Assembly (NCBI GenBank): GCA_964007475.1
Contig: OZ023273.1
Coordinates: 15,637,922-15,701,921, forward strand
Source: Hybos culiciformis
Taxonomy: Eukaryota > Arthropoda > Insecta > Diptera > Hybotidae
Direction: 5' to 3'
DNA length: 64,000 bases
In this document: piece by piece, positions 14,740 through 28,600 of the stretch
Position numbering within the stretch: the stretch's first letter is position 1
How the letters are laid out: each line of letters opens with the position of its first letter
The notes under the pieces: generated by a model
What the model saw: only the letters and a program-made list of their open reading frames with translations
Database searches by the model: none
What the model was told of the DNA's origin: nothing
Made by a program: the position numbers and the translations under genes

Positions 14740-17700
14740 CTGGTACTGTTCTATTTTTGTTTTGTTAATATTTTTTTCTTCTTAGATCGTGGAAATAATA
14801 GTATGGAGATAAAGAATAAATTACTAATTTTATTATGTGTTGATTGTAATTATTGAGTAAATAAGGAAGGAGAGTTTAATTAATAACAAAATAGTATCAA
14901 CGATTTATGGTTTTTATATCTTGTGTTTAAATTTTTTTGTTGGAATAAGAATAAAAAAGTTGTTTGATATTAAGCATTAAGAAATTATATTTATATAATT
15001 TTAACAATCATTTCAAGAATAATAGGTACAAGCGTACAAGTGAATTATTCTGTTAAGTCCTAAGTTTGATATCAGGACGGAACAATTCAATAATATTTCG
15101 ACAATAATTTCATAATTTTTCTGTGTAAAAATAATAATTGCTTTTAGGTTTCATAACAAATAAAAACTTTAAAGTTGAAATAAAAGATTTAAAAGATTCA
15201 CACATTTGATATTATTTTATGACTTGCATTTATTTGTATTAATCGTAGAACTTGAAATCCTTTTTTCATTCTATTTGACAATGAAAAATGTACTATTGAC
15301 CTCGAATTTTCGTAAAATACCTAATCCAGATATCCTTTGTTTTCCGATTAAAAAAAAATATAAAACAAAGTGAAATTTATGAATAAATAAAATAATAGAA
15401 TTTTGTTAAATTGAAGCGGAAATTAGCTTTTTCTTATCGATGTTAAGTATCCTTATTTTGTATACAATAATTATTGTTTTTCTATTATAAATTATTTCCA
15501 TTTTATATATCTTTATCTATGTAAAAGTTAAGAATTTAACAAAAGAATATAATGTAGATTATAGTACATGTAAAAATTTTATCCTTTTTGGAGGAAAAAA
15601 AAAAAGAACATTTATCGAATTTTGAACAAGGAAATCATTAAATCCTTTCTCTCTCATTAAATTTTTGTTAAGTCCAACAAGTTTTTTTTTTTTTTGTTTA
15701 AGTATCAAGGATTTTTATTATTGTTATTTTATTTTTAATAAAAATAGAAAACAAAGAATTTATTCATAAGAAATAAAATACAAATTCTTCTTTTCAATAT
15801 TTTTTTTATTTATTTTCAAATGTTTTACAATGCTAATTTACTTAATTAAATATAATTTATAATGTTGTTTGTTTTTGTTTTGCATTTCTGTGTGTAGTTT
15901 AAATTTTTTCTCGTAAAATAATGTTTGCAACAACAGTTCATTGATAATTATCTCTATATATTAAAATCTCAAACTGAATCACTAATTTTTATATCATTGA
16001 AGGCAGGTTATACCACTTTTAAGATTCATAAGTCAGAGTTAATTTTTTAAGTTACATTTTTCAAAAATCAAGAAAATTTATATAAAATTTAATCTAATGT
16101 ATCAATATTGGAACATTAAAAATATATTCAAACTTTTTGGTGACGTTTAAAAATGATTTAAAAACATTTTTCCAGATTTAAGAGACCATAGAATTTTAGA
16201 TTATATTATATAAATTAATTTATAATGCTTTAGTCAGAACATGAAATAAATTTTTTGTTTGAAAATAGATTAAAAAATAAAGGTGTCAAAACATTATCGA
16301 AAAAGCTCTTAAATATTTGATTTAATAATGAATTTTTTTTTTTAACGATAGAGAGAAGGAAAATTAAATACAAATACAATTGCAATTTTATTCCCAATTG
16401 GTGTTTTTTTCAATTTTACAAAATTTTCATTGCACCCTTTTGATATATTTATACATATAATATATGTATATCGAATTTTTTTTATTATCAAAAAATCAAA
16501 ATGATTAATGACTATTAAGTAAACAAAATAAAAATTCATGCAATCTAAAATTGGATTTGGATGGTTTATTGAAAATTATAAGATTTTTTTTATTCTTTAA
16601 AAAATGCAAAGGGTTTTACAATTACTTTTTAAACTTATCTAGATATATACAAGATACAACAAATGTGTTATTTTTGGTTTTTTTTTTTTTTAATTTTTCA
16701 TTGTATTTACGTACATATTGTACTTAGTAAGTAACGTACAAAGTAAAAGTGAAGAATGGACGAATAAATTTATCAAAATAATTGAGTGTTGTGAAAAACA
16801 GCTAAGAAGCGGGAATCCTATAGTTTTGATTACATTTTTCTATTAATATTACAATCTCGTTTTTATCAGAATCAAAACCGAGCCTGGTTTGGTTATAGCC
16901 TTTTTTAAATATTTTTTAAAATTCACATTACACACCTTTAATTTTCAGCAGTTGAAAGTAAAAGGATAATGTTGGAGAAAGTTAACAAGAACGTTACAGA
17001 GCTTGTTTTCTAACCTTTTTTTTTTTTTGTAAATGTAACAATTTTGAATCTTACTTACTAATGATTGCTATTTTCACCAAGGCCGCATCATTTTGAATTT
17101 TATTGTTAATATTGGAAATTTTTGTATAAATTATTCAAATAAAAATTAGGTTAGATTATGGTTTCATATTAGGAGGTTTCAATAGCGTTTCTTTTGAGCT
17201 CTTAAATTAATATACATTTATATTCAAAATCTCTTCAAATATATTACCACAGAAACGGTCATAATTAGGTTATTTGATTTTTCTTTAATGTATGACTATA
17301 ACATTTTTAAGAATTTTAAATTTTTTCAAGTATCTTATGTACGGAATAATAAATAAATTCATATTATGTAACTATTCCTTCTTGAATTTGGAAAAAAAAA
17401 TTTATATTTGCAATTTTTTTTGGTAATTTATAAAAAAAAATTACAATAAAGGGAAACAAAATGATATCAAGAAAGTTTAATATTCAGGATTAATTAGCTC
17501 TTGATATTTTGTAGTAAATTTGTAATAAGATTTTAAAAGAATTAAAGTCAAATTTCGTAATGATAATAATGCTACAATAATCTCTAAAACACAATCCAAA
17601 TATGTACTAAAAGTTTTAAAATTTTAAATATTGAAAAGTTGAAATTTTTGATGATTCATAATGCTGTAATATTTTTGAATTGACGCTTCTTTTAATTTCT

Positions 17701-20407
17701 GAAATTACATTCAGCATTGTAATTAAATTAAATATGAAAACACCTTATCCACATAATAATGTATAATAAAAATCAAAAAGACAGAAAGTCTATATAAGAT
17801 AAACCAACCAGCAGCAGTACATAATAAAATTAATAACTTTCAGAATATTATTTCATTAACATAATTGAGATGCACTTGAATATTTGAATTGATTTATTCA
17901 CCCACAAAACTGAATAATATTTTTGTGAATATAGAATTATGTATATTCTTATAGATATGTACACATTTCGATACTGGATGTGCATAATTGAATTCATAAT
18001 TTTTTTTTTCAATAAACGGTATAAGATTACGTACTTGAAAAAGCCAGCGAAAAAAAGTAGCAGAAGTATTCTTTTTTAATAAAATGCTGATTCTAATTGT
18101 AATAATAAAAAAAAACACATTTCTTTCGAATTTTAGAATTTTATTATGTAGACCGAGACAAGATCACTACATATTATTTTTTTTAATTTACTTCCCATAT
18201 TTATCAATAATTCATGCTATCAGTTGCATCAGCAACTTATAAAATCATTGGATCATTGGATTGGCTGTTAATATTTTAGAAGTTTATATTAAAAAATTAA
18301 TAATTGTTTATTTATATTCGAGAAGAGGTCCATTCATTTTAAACCTGTTTGGTAAGAAGTGAAGCTTTGATAACTCTATAGATTTTATTAACGTCTAGAT
18401 TTTGTTTTAAAGAGAAACTACTCTAACATTCTTTTAGAGATCATGAATTCATCAAAATTGATGAAGAACTTCTTTTATTAAATTCATAAATTTTACTTCA
18501 AGTGGTCTTTCAAGATGTTTGATTACATTTTTCTTTCAAAAGAATCTTCTTCAACAATCCAATAAATTTAAATAATTATTTTCTAATTTTCTATTATGTA
18601 ATTGAAGTTATTTGAGATTTAATATACATATTTATAAGAAAATAAAAATCATTTTTATATAGTTGAACTATAATTTTAATTATTAATTTTGATGCATCCA
18701 TCTGAAATTTAGATCTATCAATCAAAATTATTTAAATGGATCACTTAAAATATTTGAATATTTTTTTTTAAATCGTACCAATACATTGAGTTGCCTTACG
18801 TCTAACTACATAATTTAGGTATTATTAAATGTATCATGTCTGACATTAGACACGCGCATTTTCTATACTTGCTTGAAGACTTGATAAAGCTTAGAAGTTT
18901 TAGATTTGCAAATAGTTCGCATTTTTAATCGTCCTATTATTTAATCACTATAATAAGGCAATGTTACAAAGAATATAAATATAGTTGCTAGAAGCATATA
19001 ATAATATGTTAAATAACGTGGTTTTATTTAATTCGGGATTCAGATTTGTGATCTGAATTTTTGACGAGAGCATGAAGATATTCGATTAAGGGTTACTAGA
19101 CTTTATATTAATTATTCATTGATATTTTTTATATTATTTATTTTATTATTATATCTATTATACCTATATTAATTATGCCTATTAAACTTTTATTCAATTG
19201 AGATATTCAGGAATATGAACACTTTGTTTTAATTTAAATTACTTATGAATATTTAAAATTAAATTTTGGAATTAATTTGGGAAAACTTAATAACTTGAAA
19301 TTATAAATTTACGATATTTATTTTTTAAAGCTTATAACTCTTTACCCCATAATAATATAAAGCAATTTAATTTATTTTCTTCTATAAAAAATATCAAAAT
19401 GCATATGGGAAATCTTTGAGAAGGTATGAGATTATCAATTTCAATTCAAAAATAATAATCATCTCTGTTTGTATAGGATTTGCACTTTTTATAATATTTG
19501 AAACTTTATATTGTGCGAATAATTCATGAATGGTATACATGAATATATATGTATTTGTTCGTTGTCACTCCTTACAGCAAAATGAATGAATAATGTATCT
19601 TCTTATGTAGTTCAAAAAACGTTTCTAGTAAATAATACATTTTACTGGAATCTTAAGAATAGATTATTTATACAAAATTTGTTAAGTAAAATCGGTTTGC
19701 TTGACAAATTTTAACAATACGAAATTTTATAAGTATGAAAAAAATTACACCATGATCGATCATCTGCTGCCAACTTGTAAAGGTATAATGTGTTGTTTGA
19801 CTTGTCTTGGAATAGTATGTCCATATATTTCAATTTGATTCACTGCGCTATTTTTCCTATTAAATTCAATGAAATACGATTGTTTTATAACACTTATTTT
19901 GAATGGTTAATTTTTTAGTGTAATCAAAATTCTTGATTCTATATAACAAAATCACATTAGAAAATTTTTATATTCATATTATTGTAATAGGGTTGTTAAA
20001 AAAAAGGAGAAAATCTATTCATGCAAAAAAATTAACTACTCCCAAATGTGACATTTTCTACCACTTTCCTATTTAAAAATCACCACAATATTGCAATAAA
20101 GATATGTTATTCGTATTTTTTATATATTCAAAAAACATTATAATTTTAATAGAATTTCATCTTATAACTATATGCATATATATTATAAATGTTGTAGATG
20201 TTATCAAATTTAATAAGAATTCTTTTTTTCTAATTTACATTTTTTCAAAAACGATTGATTTATGGGCACGGGTTAGAGACGGATTATGATTTTTTGTTTT
20301 ATACGAGAATTGAAGATTTTTCGATTTCAGCAAAAACATAGAACATAATGTGTTGGGTAATGCTTAGAAAAAAAGTTTCTACACGCATATGTGGGCGCAC
20401 CTTTATA
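14740..20407. other. A+T-rich gene-free stretch
   Basis: No gene or complete repeat was recognised on either strand. Open frames such as 16,342-16,539 and 17,894-18,118 are short and lack recognisable motifs. Confidence 0.55.
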
Positions 20408-20580
20408 GTTTGGTTAAATTCGACGTGACGTATGCGACGGACGCAACGCAAATGACGTAAGAAATGTATGAAAATGTATGTACGCGAACAGTCTTGACGT
20501 TAATGACGTTACGTAAAATTATATGGTCATTAACGTCATTAACGTTTGCGTCGCGTCCGTCGCGTCGAATTTGCCCAGGC
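20408..20580. mobile_element. CG-rich foldback/MITE-like element
   Basis: Two arms meet head-to-head. The left arm (20,408-20,455) and the reverse complement of the right arm (20,532-20,580) share AAATTCGACG and GCGACG/GACGCRACGCAAA blocks. A second nested pair, GACGTTAATGACGTTACG (from 20,495) and its near complement (20,526-20,550), forms the inner part. The whole is about 173 bp with dense CG and ACGT motifs in otherwise CG-poor DNA. There is no coding capacity, and no clear target duplication was found. It is probably a small non-autonomous DNA element; the superfamily is unknown. Confidence 0.55.
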
Positions 20581-23500
20581 GGTTAATGTGATTGATGTGA
20601 ATGTGATTGAGGACATTGTCCGACAAAGAAGTTGGTTATTGACAGAGTGGCAAAATAGTTATTTACTAAGCTATTCTAATGCACTTTTACTGTAGAAAAG
20701 TGTGTATACAATATAGCATCAAACTTTGTATAAAATTATTATTTAGTTGATTCCAGGCATTCAGACATACAGATAAACTTTCTAATTATCTTTGGATTTA
20801 TTATAATATTCTTAAACTTTATCACTCAAAATATCATTTAAATGACAATATCGTCAAAGAAAACAATATTACAGAATATTGGGTGCATTAGCAAAGAAAT
20901 AATTGCGCGAATTTTTTTAAAATTTTATAAACAACTTGATCAAAATGCAAGCATTGATTTTTATTTATTTTTTTTAAATATTTTCTATTTATAAACTTTT
21001 AATAAATTTCTAACATTTATCATCTTGTACGGGATGACTTAGAATTAATTGCGGATGAAGCAGAATTATTAATTAGATTTTTCATAATACATTATGTGCA
21101 AAATAAATAAGTATATACATTTATATGCAAGTATGAACGTATTTATGTGTTTTTGAATTAAATATAATGATTTTTTTTTGAGGAACTAAAAATAGAAGTT
21201 ACTAATTAGATAATAAAAAATTAATATTATCTAAAAATAAATTTTTCTGAAAAATATTATGATTTAATTTAAGAATTATGTACAAATAAATAAAAAAAAA
21301 TTATTTTAAATAATTTATTGCAATTTGACTCAAGCATACAATTAATTTTACACCTTTCGTATGCTAATTACATGTATATGTTTGTTTACATTTGTTCTAT
21401 ATTTTTTTGGTCAAAGATGCCTATGATAGTAAGTCTTTATAGAAAAATACTTTGTTTACTTAATTTTTCAATCATTAAAGCCAAATAAAGATTTTTTTTT
21501 TCATAGACGTAGGATTTTTAACCCATCAACTCCTGACAGCACTTTCAAAGTAAATACCTGCTGCAGTTTTAAATCTTAATGGGAATTTATCTAGTTTTGA
21601 AAAAATTTTGAAGAACACATTTGGTTAACGTTTGCTATTAAATTAAAATATTCCCTGTTTATTTCTGGTTAAACGTAAAAAAAAACAAGAACAAACAAAA
21701 GTTGTTTTCTGTCATTTTAGAAGAAAGTATAAAATGTTTACATTCATTATCTTAAAAAAATAAAAAATATATTTTGATGCTATTGATTTACTTTGCATCA
21801 CTGCTTTCATGTTATTTTCATATCTTTTCTCTCTCTAAAAATATAAATAATAAAATAATACTATGGCATAGAGTTTAAAAAAGGATAATTTCTGTAGGTC
21901 CTTTTTTTTTTATTTTTTATTATACATTCTCGGATATTATAAGTTTCTTTCCAATTTGTTTGACAACCATTAATCACTCTACGCGACAACTTCTGCATGG
22001 ATGACTGCTATCTCCGGTTTTTGTATATAAAATAAAATAATTTTTTTTTGTTTTGCTGTTGTTTATTCTATTTATATTATGTTTTTTTTTTTTAAATTCT
22101 CAATATAATATTATATAAATAAAATGGTATGTAAAAATAGTATATATAAATACACATCACATAGTAAATGTAATTCTTTGCCTATATATATAAATACAAA
22201 GTATTTAGTATTTTGGGGGATGAAAAATTTTCTTTCCCCAAAAAAAAAGAAAAAAAGAAGAAATAACAATAGCTATCTTTTTTATAAACAAATGTATATT
22301 GTAAAATTTTAATGCTATGTCAATATAAATATAATGTATATAAATGCATAAACATAGATTAAATTATTATAATATCTCTATGTTTATACTTTGTTTATAA
22401 ATAAAATATTAAATTTTGAAATTATGTTATACTGTTGCAAATTTAATGTTAAAAAAAAATATCTTCTGTATGTTTTAATATATACACTTTTCAGAAGAAA
22501 TGGCGTCAATAAAATCAATCTCTCTACATAGACTTCAATTTAAATTTTATTGTACAATGCTCAAAGAGAGTACAAAAATGATCTGATCAGAAAAATTCGA
22601 TAGATCGAATTGGATAAAAGAATTTTAAAAGAGTTAACCATTTAACCCTTTTTTTTTGTTGGTACATAAAAACAAAGTGAATTAATCTCAAGACATTTTA
22701 AGCATAGTTCAATAAAAAAATTAAGGACATAATATGAAAAGATGGATAACATTCTTTATTAAATCAGTGTTATCGATAAAAAAAAAATTCTAATAATATC
22801 CTTGTTAAATTTTTCGACTTGTAATTTGTAATTTTTTTTTTAAAGTATTATATATCTATAATTGTACATAATATATTTATATTTTGAATAAAATGTATTC
22901 TTTCTAATATATATATAATATTGTAAGTATATTTTCTAGCTATATGTCATTTATATATATTTCTAAAAAAAGGAACAAAGTTTTAGCTTTATAAATAAAG
23001 ATATATTTTGTGTAATTTAAGTAATGGAGTACTGATAAGTTGAAAAATATATAAATTTTTTTTATATAAAATGTTAATTCTTAAAATTTAAAAATTTTTA
23101 TGGATAACGTAAAGTTATTATGTATACATTTATATAAAATAATACATTTGAATATCTATATTTATCCTATAACTATACTATTTATATTCCGCCGAATAAA
23201 TATAAATTAATTTATTGAATATTTAGAAAGAAAAGAAAGATGAAAAATTTATTTTTGTAAATGATATGCTTTGGTGGATTTAACTTGATATGCCTTAAAG
23301 CTTGAAAATTTTCGTTAAATTTGTGATCTTATCTTTCGAAATGAATGTTATATTTCTAAAAATGGAAATGCGTTGTTTATGCCACAGTTAAATTTTAACT
23401 ATTGTTTTTCATATACAAATTTATAGATTTTTTAGTAAATTCTGAATATTATAGATTAAATATAAATTATATTTTTTGAACACTTTTCGCTGAGCAAAAT

Positions 23501-25361
23501 TAACAAAACATTTGGATATCGAAAATTAAAAATTTTTTAATTCGTTTATGGATGATATATGATATGCCTGTGGATATATTGACAAAATGAATTGATGTTA
23601 TTGTTATTTTTGCTAATTGTAACAGTGTTGAGTGAGCACCGAGTAAAAAAATGAAATATAGCCGAGATTTTACTCTTCCCCGAAACCCTTAGATTGGTAG
23701 TTCTGAAATTGAAATTGATATGTGAAATTTAAAATTTCAATTTTCCAAATTTTCAGAAATAGAATTCCATTTCGGAACGATTTTACACCAAAAAAAATTT
23801 CGATTTAAAATCGTCAAATTGTTTCGTTCCAAAACTATAAATAGTAAAAAATAAAATCTGATTTCAATTTTTAAAACAGTGGCGTTAGTTATGGAACGGA
23901 CTCTTTCTTATGACCATATGAACATCAAAAATTTTGTTTTACTATAATGTATTTTAATGTAATGTGCATAGGTAGCTTAGTTGATAGAAAGTACATTTTT
24001 ATTAAATAATTCAAATAAAAAAATGCATTTATTTCATTTCATCCATATTTATTAATTATATTTTGAATTATAGGTAAAGATTCATAAAATGAACATGATT
24101 TTGCACTTCATAAAGCATAAACGTACAATACTTATATATGCATAATAATTTCATAAATAAATGCAGATAAGTTTTGATATCTACATTTTATTTAATTTTT
24201 ATATATACATTGCACATATATACAATGAACTGATGTAAAAAAAAAGAGTGAGAATTGTTTCAAGTGAAGCATTTTTTCTAATTTTCTAATATGGATATTA
24301 GTGAAACAAATTTTTTACTTTATATAAAGAAATTTTTTTTTTTTCAGTTTTAGATGTGAAAATGTTAATATTTTTAAAATATTAATTTAAATAAATGTTA
24401 TGTTATTTAATTATATTTGATTAAAAAGATCTATTTATTCCCTTTTCAATTAAAAAACTTATTCATTACAAGATATAATAGACATGGACTGTGCTATTTC
24501 ACTACTATAAAATTTTTTAATAATCTTTGAGTAAATAAAATTTTTGATAATATATTAATTTCCATTCGAACAAAAAAAAATTAAGGAAGGTATATTATAT
24601 TAATTTCTAATTGATGAAATGATATAAAATGAAATAAATTTAGTCAAAAAAAAGAAAAATTGTTTTTATGTATTTTCTCAAATAGGGTGTGAAATAATTA
24701 AAAATATATTAACTAAATTATGATTTATTTCCTTCGTTTAGAAATAAAGGTGATAAATCTTCATAATTATGTGAATTGTTGCAATAAATTTCAGTTGAGC
24801 AACCAGTAATCCGATTTCCATTTTTGTTACTCTTGTTTTTATTTTATTCTATGACCAAATTTTCTTCAAATAAGAAACATATTTTATACAGTATTATTAG
24901 AAGATACGAAAACTGGAAAACCGTGAATTGGTTTCACTTATAAGACTTTTATTTAAAACACAATGAATACATAGTTGTGCCATATCCATAATAAACATAT
25001 TTTTAAAGCTGAAGGTTAAAAAAAATAATAATATGAAATGTATAATTTTAAAATTCTTAAAGAAGCCCAAAATTAATTCAGTATATATAATGAGTTGTGA
25101 ATTAGTCAATGTTACTTCTTCATTAAATAAAGCAATTGGGAGATTAGCAATGACTATTATTGCCATTACTTAATTGAATTTGCCTACCCTCTTTTATTAA
25201 ATCATACTGTATTACCCATTTTAGTTCTTTCATAACAATCAAAAGTACGAAGAGAAATTACGCAATTTAGGATTTAATTCTTCAGTCGTTATTTCATGTT
25301 AATCAATCTTATATATAAGAATCTTTAAAAATTCATCAGCAGCTGAAATAGTTTCGATTAT
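20581..25361. other. A+T-rich gene-free stretch downstream of the dynein gene
   Basis: No gene was recognised. The minus-strand open frame at 24,897-25,166 is hydrophobic, has no recognisable motif and no sign of splicing to the neighbouring gene. A repeated gtgattgatgtgaatgtgatt phrase follows the foldback element at about 20,588. Confidence 0.5.
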
Positions 25362-25367
25362 TTTATT
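25362..25367 (-). terminator. candidate polyadenylation signal of the dynein gene
   Basis: AATAAA on the minus strand, 84 nt downstream of the stop codon. It is the first canonical hexamer in a sensible position, but A/T-rich sequence makes chance matches common. Confidence 0.4.
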
Positions 25368-25450
25368 ATTATGTAAATTACTGAATCTCAAGAAAATGTA
25401 ACTATAACATTAATAAAAAATATTTATAATTATAATAAATTGAAAGAAAT

Positions 25451-25652
25451 TCATTTTTTATCAGGATATCCCCAAAACCCTAAACTTTTGACATCATTTG
25501 TTAATCCGGGAAAAGCCATGATTGTCTTCATAATAGCTGCTTCTAATTGTTCATATTGAAAATATGGTGGAAATGGCATATCTTCAAAAGCACACATAAA
25601 AACTCTTCCAGCTTCGTTACCAACAGCAATTGATCTACCACAGTTCGCAAAT
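25451..25652 (-). CDS. DNAI4: DNAI4-like exon 5 (C-terminus and stop)
   Basis: The acceptor TTTTAAG precedes A-TTT-GCG, giving KFANCGRSIAVGNEAGRVF, the last WD strand pair. A short tail follows, ending FWGYPDKK and TGA at 25,451-25,453. Too short to stand out alone, but the phase and WD pattern fit exactly. Confidence 0.8.
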
Positions 25653-28600
25653 CTTAAAATTAAAGTTTACTGTAAATTCAGTTCAACCTTAAAAATAAAA
25701 GTCTACTATAAATTGAGTTCTACATTTTCTTAAACTTACTTGGCGACAGTCAAATATGATTTGCATAATTCATGTACCGAAACAGGCTTCAAAGTACTTC
25801 TTCTAATATCCCAAACTTCTACCGCCATCCTAGTTATTCCAACAATTATGGTTGAATGAGTTGGACTCCAGTACGCGCAATGAACTGGTCCAATGCCATT
25901 TGAGAGTTTGAACAAAGGTTCTAAAATTCCTTCCATCCAAATTCGAATGCACCTACAAAGTAAATTTGTAAATTTGCTTTTGAGAATTGTTCAAATAGTT
26001 GAAAATTGATTACTCTGATCAAAATTAAGTTATCAGTTTCTTAATGATGTATTCTAAAATTAATTTAAAAAAAAATCAGTAAATTCCTTACCAATCACTT
26101 CCACACGTTAAAAATAGCTTTGGACTCCATGGAGAAAACTCCATTGAATAGACACAACCATCATGAACTCTTAATAAATCAATATGTTGATGAGAATAAT
26201 TAACAGAACATTTGTGCATGCAACCTTCATCTGTCAGGACATAATACAAGTCATTTTTAGTAGGATGTATAGTTAATGCTAGTGCTTGTGGATGACGGCT
26301 GGATTCCGTTATTTGTGGATTTTTTTTTACTTTCAAGCCCTCAGGAGTACCTTCGACTCTTGTCAATTTCATCTGCTGAAAACCTATTAAATAAGGACTG
26401 TTAGCCATACGATATTTCATAATAGTTCCGTTCTGTGTTACAGTCAGTAAAGGTTCAGTTTCATGCTCTTCTCCAGCTCCTACTGGAATCCAGTGTATTT
26501 GGTTAACCGATTCACATCCAGGTGAAGTAGATCTGTGTGAAACGGCGACAGGTGAACCAGATATATTTGTAATATCCCGAATTTCCACATTACCATCATA
26601 TAACCCAATAGCTAAGAGTTGTGGTGTGAATGGAGAGAATTCTAATGAAACCACTGGTATATTGTAGTTGTATCTACGTTCTGGATTTACTGGATTTTTT
26701 ATGCTCCAAATATAAACATAACCAGTTGTTTGATTTTTTATTGGGGCAAATGTGTAAATACCATAAGCTACTGCAACAATATCGCCATTTTGTGGGCACC
26801 AAGAAATTGCTGAAACGGCTCGCCGTTCATTACCTATTCTCGGAAATGTCCACAATTGTTGTAAGGTATATAAGTATTTAGCATCTAATGAATGCGGATC
26901 AGGCAGGAACATATTACGAAATCGCCTTTGCTTTTCACGAAAAATATTTCCAGCCAAAATTCTCTCAGTCAACATTGTGGCCAAATTGAAAGATGGAAGT
27001 TTACTAATTTCTTCAAACTGGTCTTTACCGTCGACTTTATAAGTTGTAATATCTAATTTTTGTTCGCCATCAAATTCAACACTTTCAGTTATGTGTTCTA
27101 AATCCTTGTACGTATCAAACATATCAAAATTTGAAACATAAGAACCAACCGCAACTCTTTTTATGTTCTCAGTATTAACATCACGAGATTTGTATAAAAT
27201 CTCTGTTGTTTGAGTTTCTGCTTCAGACCTTCGACGGCTTTTTCCTTTTCCAATAGTTAAGTAATCGTAAGATTTATTGTCTTCGTCAACTAATTTTGCT
27301 TCTTCAGAATCTTTAGGCACACATATACTAGCCTTTTCGTAAAAAATTATCGTTGGTGATTCAGTCAAAATAATTCTGATAAATTGTGGCAATTTTTCTG
27401 GTTGCGGTGGTTCCTTGTCTTTCTCATCGGAATCTACTCGCCAATATGGCACGTCTTCACCTGATGATAACCCATATGGAATCTGTTTGTTAAAAAAAGC
27501 GATATTTTTTTTATTTCAGTTAATTAAGCTGCGATTAGAACTGCGGACAATCTCACAGTGCTTATAAATGCATTACATTTTTCCGGTAAAAATTCTTGTT
27601 CGCTTAAAATTTGTGGAATTAAATAAAAAAAAAACAGAATTTTGAAAAATTCTGAATTTACACTTTTTGTATACCAGAAATAGAAACTTTTCTATTCATA
27701 CACTGTGTTTTAAATATAAGAAGAAGCACAAAAGAAATTAAGTAATTGTGATCATTGCGAATTATATGGCAGACGAGGCTCCACAATTTCCACGGAATAT
27801 ACATCGAATATACTTCGGAATATACAAATATATAGGTGAACTGACATAACCGCGAATGTCATAACCGCGAAAAATTTTTGTCATAACCGCGAAACTAGAA
27901 TTTGTATGAGTTTCGGGGTTATAACAAAAATTTTTGTTATAACCGCGAAACTAATTTTATTTTTGTCATAACCGCGAATTCGCGCTTATGACAAAAAAAA
28001 TGTTAAGTTTTTCTCGGTTATAACAAAAATTTTTGTTATAACCGCGAAATGATAAAGATCGAATTTTTGTGTTTCGCGGTTATAACAAAAATTTTTGTTA
28101 TAACCGCGAAACACAAAAATTCGATTTTTGTCATTTCGCGGTTATAACAAAAATTTTTGTTATAACCGCGAAACACAAAAATTCAATTTTTTTCATTTCG
28201 CGGTTATAACAAAAATTTTTGTTATAAGCGCGAAACACAAAAATTCGATTTTTTTCATTTCGCGGTTATAACAAACATTTTTGTTATAACCGCGAAACAC
28301 AAAAATCGAATTTTCGCGGTTAAAACAAAAATTTTTGTTATAACCGCGAAACACAAAAACTCGATCATTTTGAAAAATGTAATAAGACCTCGATAAAAAA
28401 ATGTTGTGAGGTAAGCACACGGAGGGGGGGCAGCCGCAAATCCCACTGACCAACCGCCCGCCCGCCGCCCTGCTGCCCCCCCCTCCTGTGTGCTTACCAC
28501 ACAACATTTTTTTATCGAGGTCTTATTTCATTTTTCAAAATGATCGAGTTTTAGTGTTTCGCGGTTATAACAAAAATTTTTGTTATAACCGCGAAATGAA

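Noticed and set aside
24897..25166. 89-codon minus-strand open frame just downstream of the dynein gene
   Set aside because: Hydrophobic with no recognised domain; the dynein gene already ends with a proper stop at 25,451 and there is no splice link.
27450..27452. GTG as start of the main dynein exon
   Set aside because: The frame continues upstream to a good acceptor and joins exon 2 in phase; a real ATG exists in exon 1.
28193..28507. Open frames of 81-104 codons within the palindrome array
   Set aside because: Their peptides are direct translations of the repeat unit (FRGYNKNF, FAVITKIFV) and of the G-run; symmetry produces such frames on both strands. No sign of a real protein.
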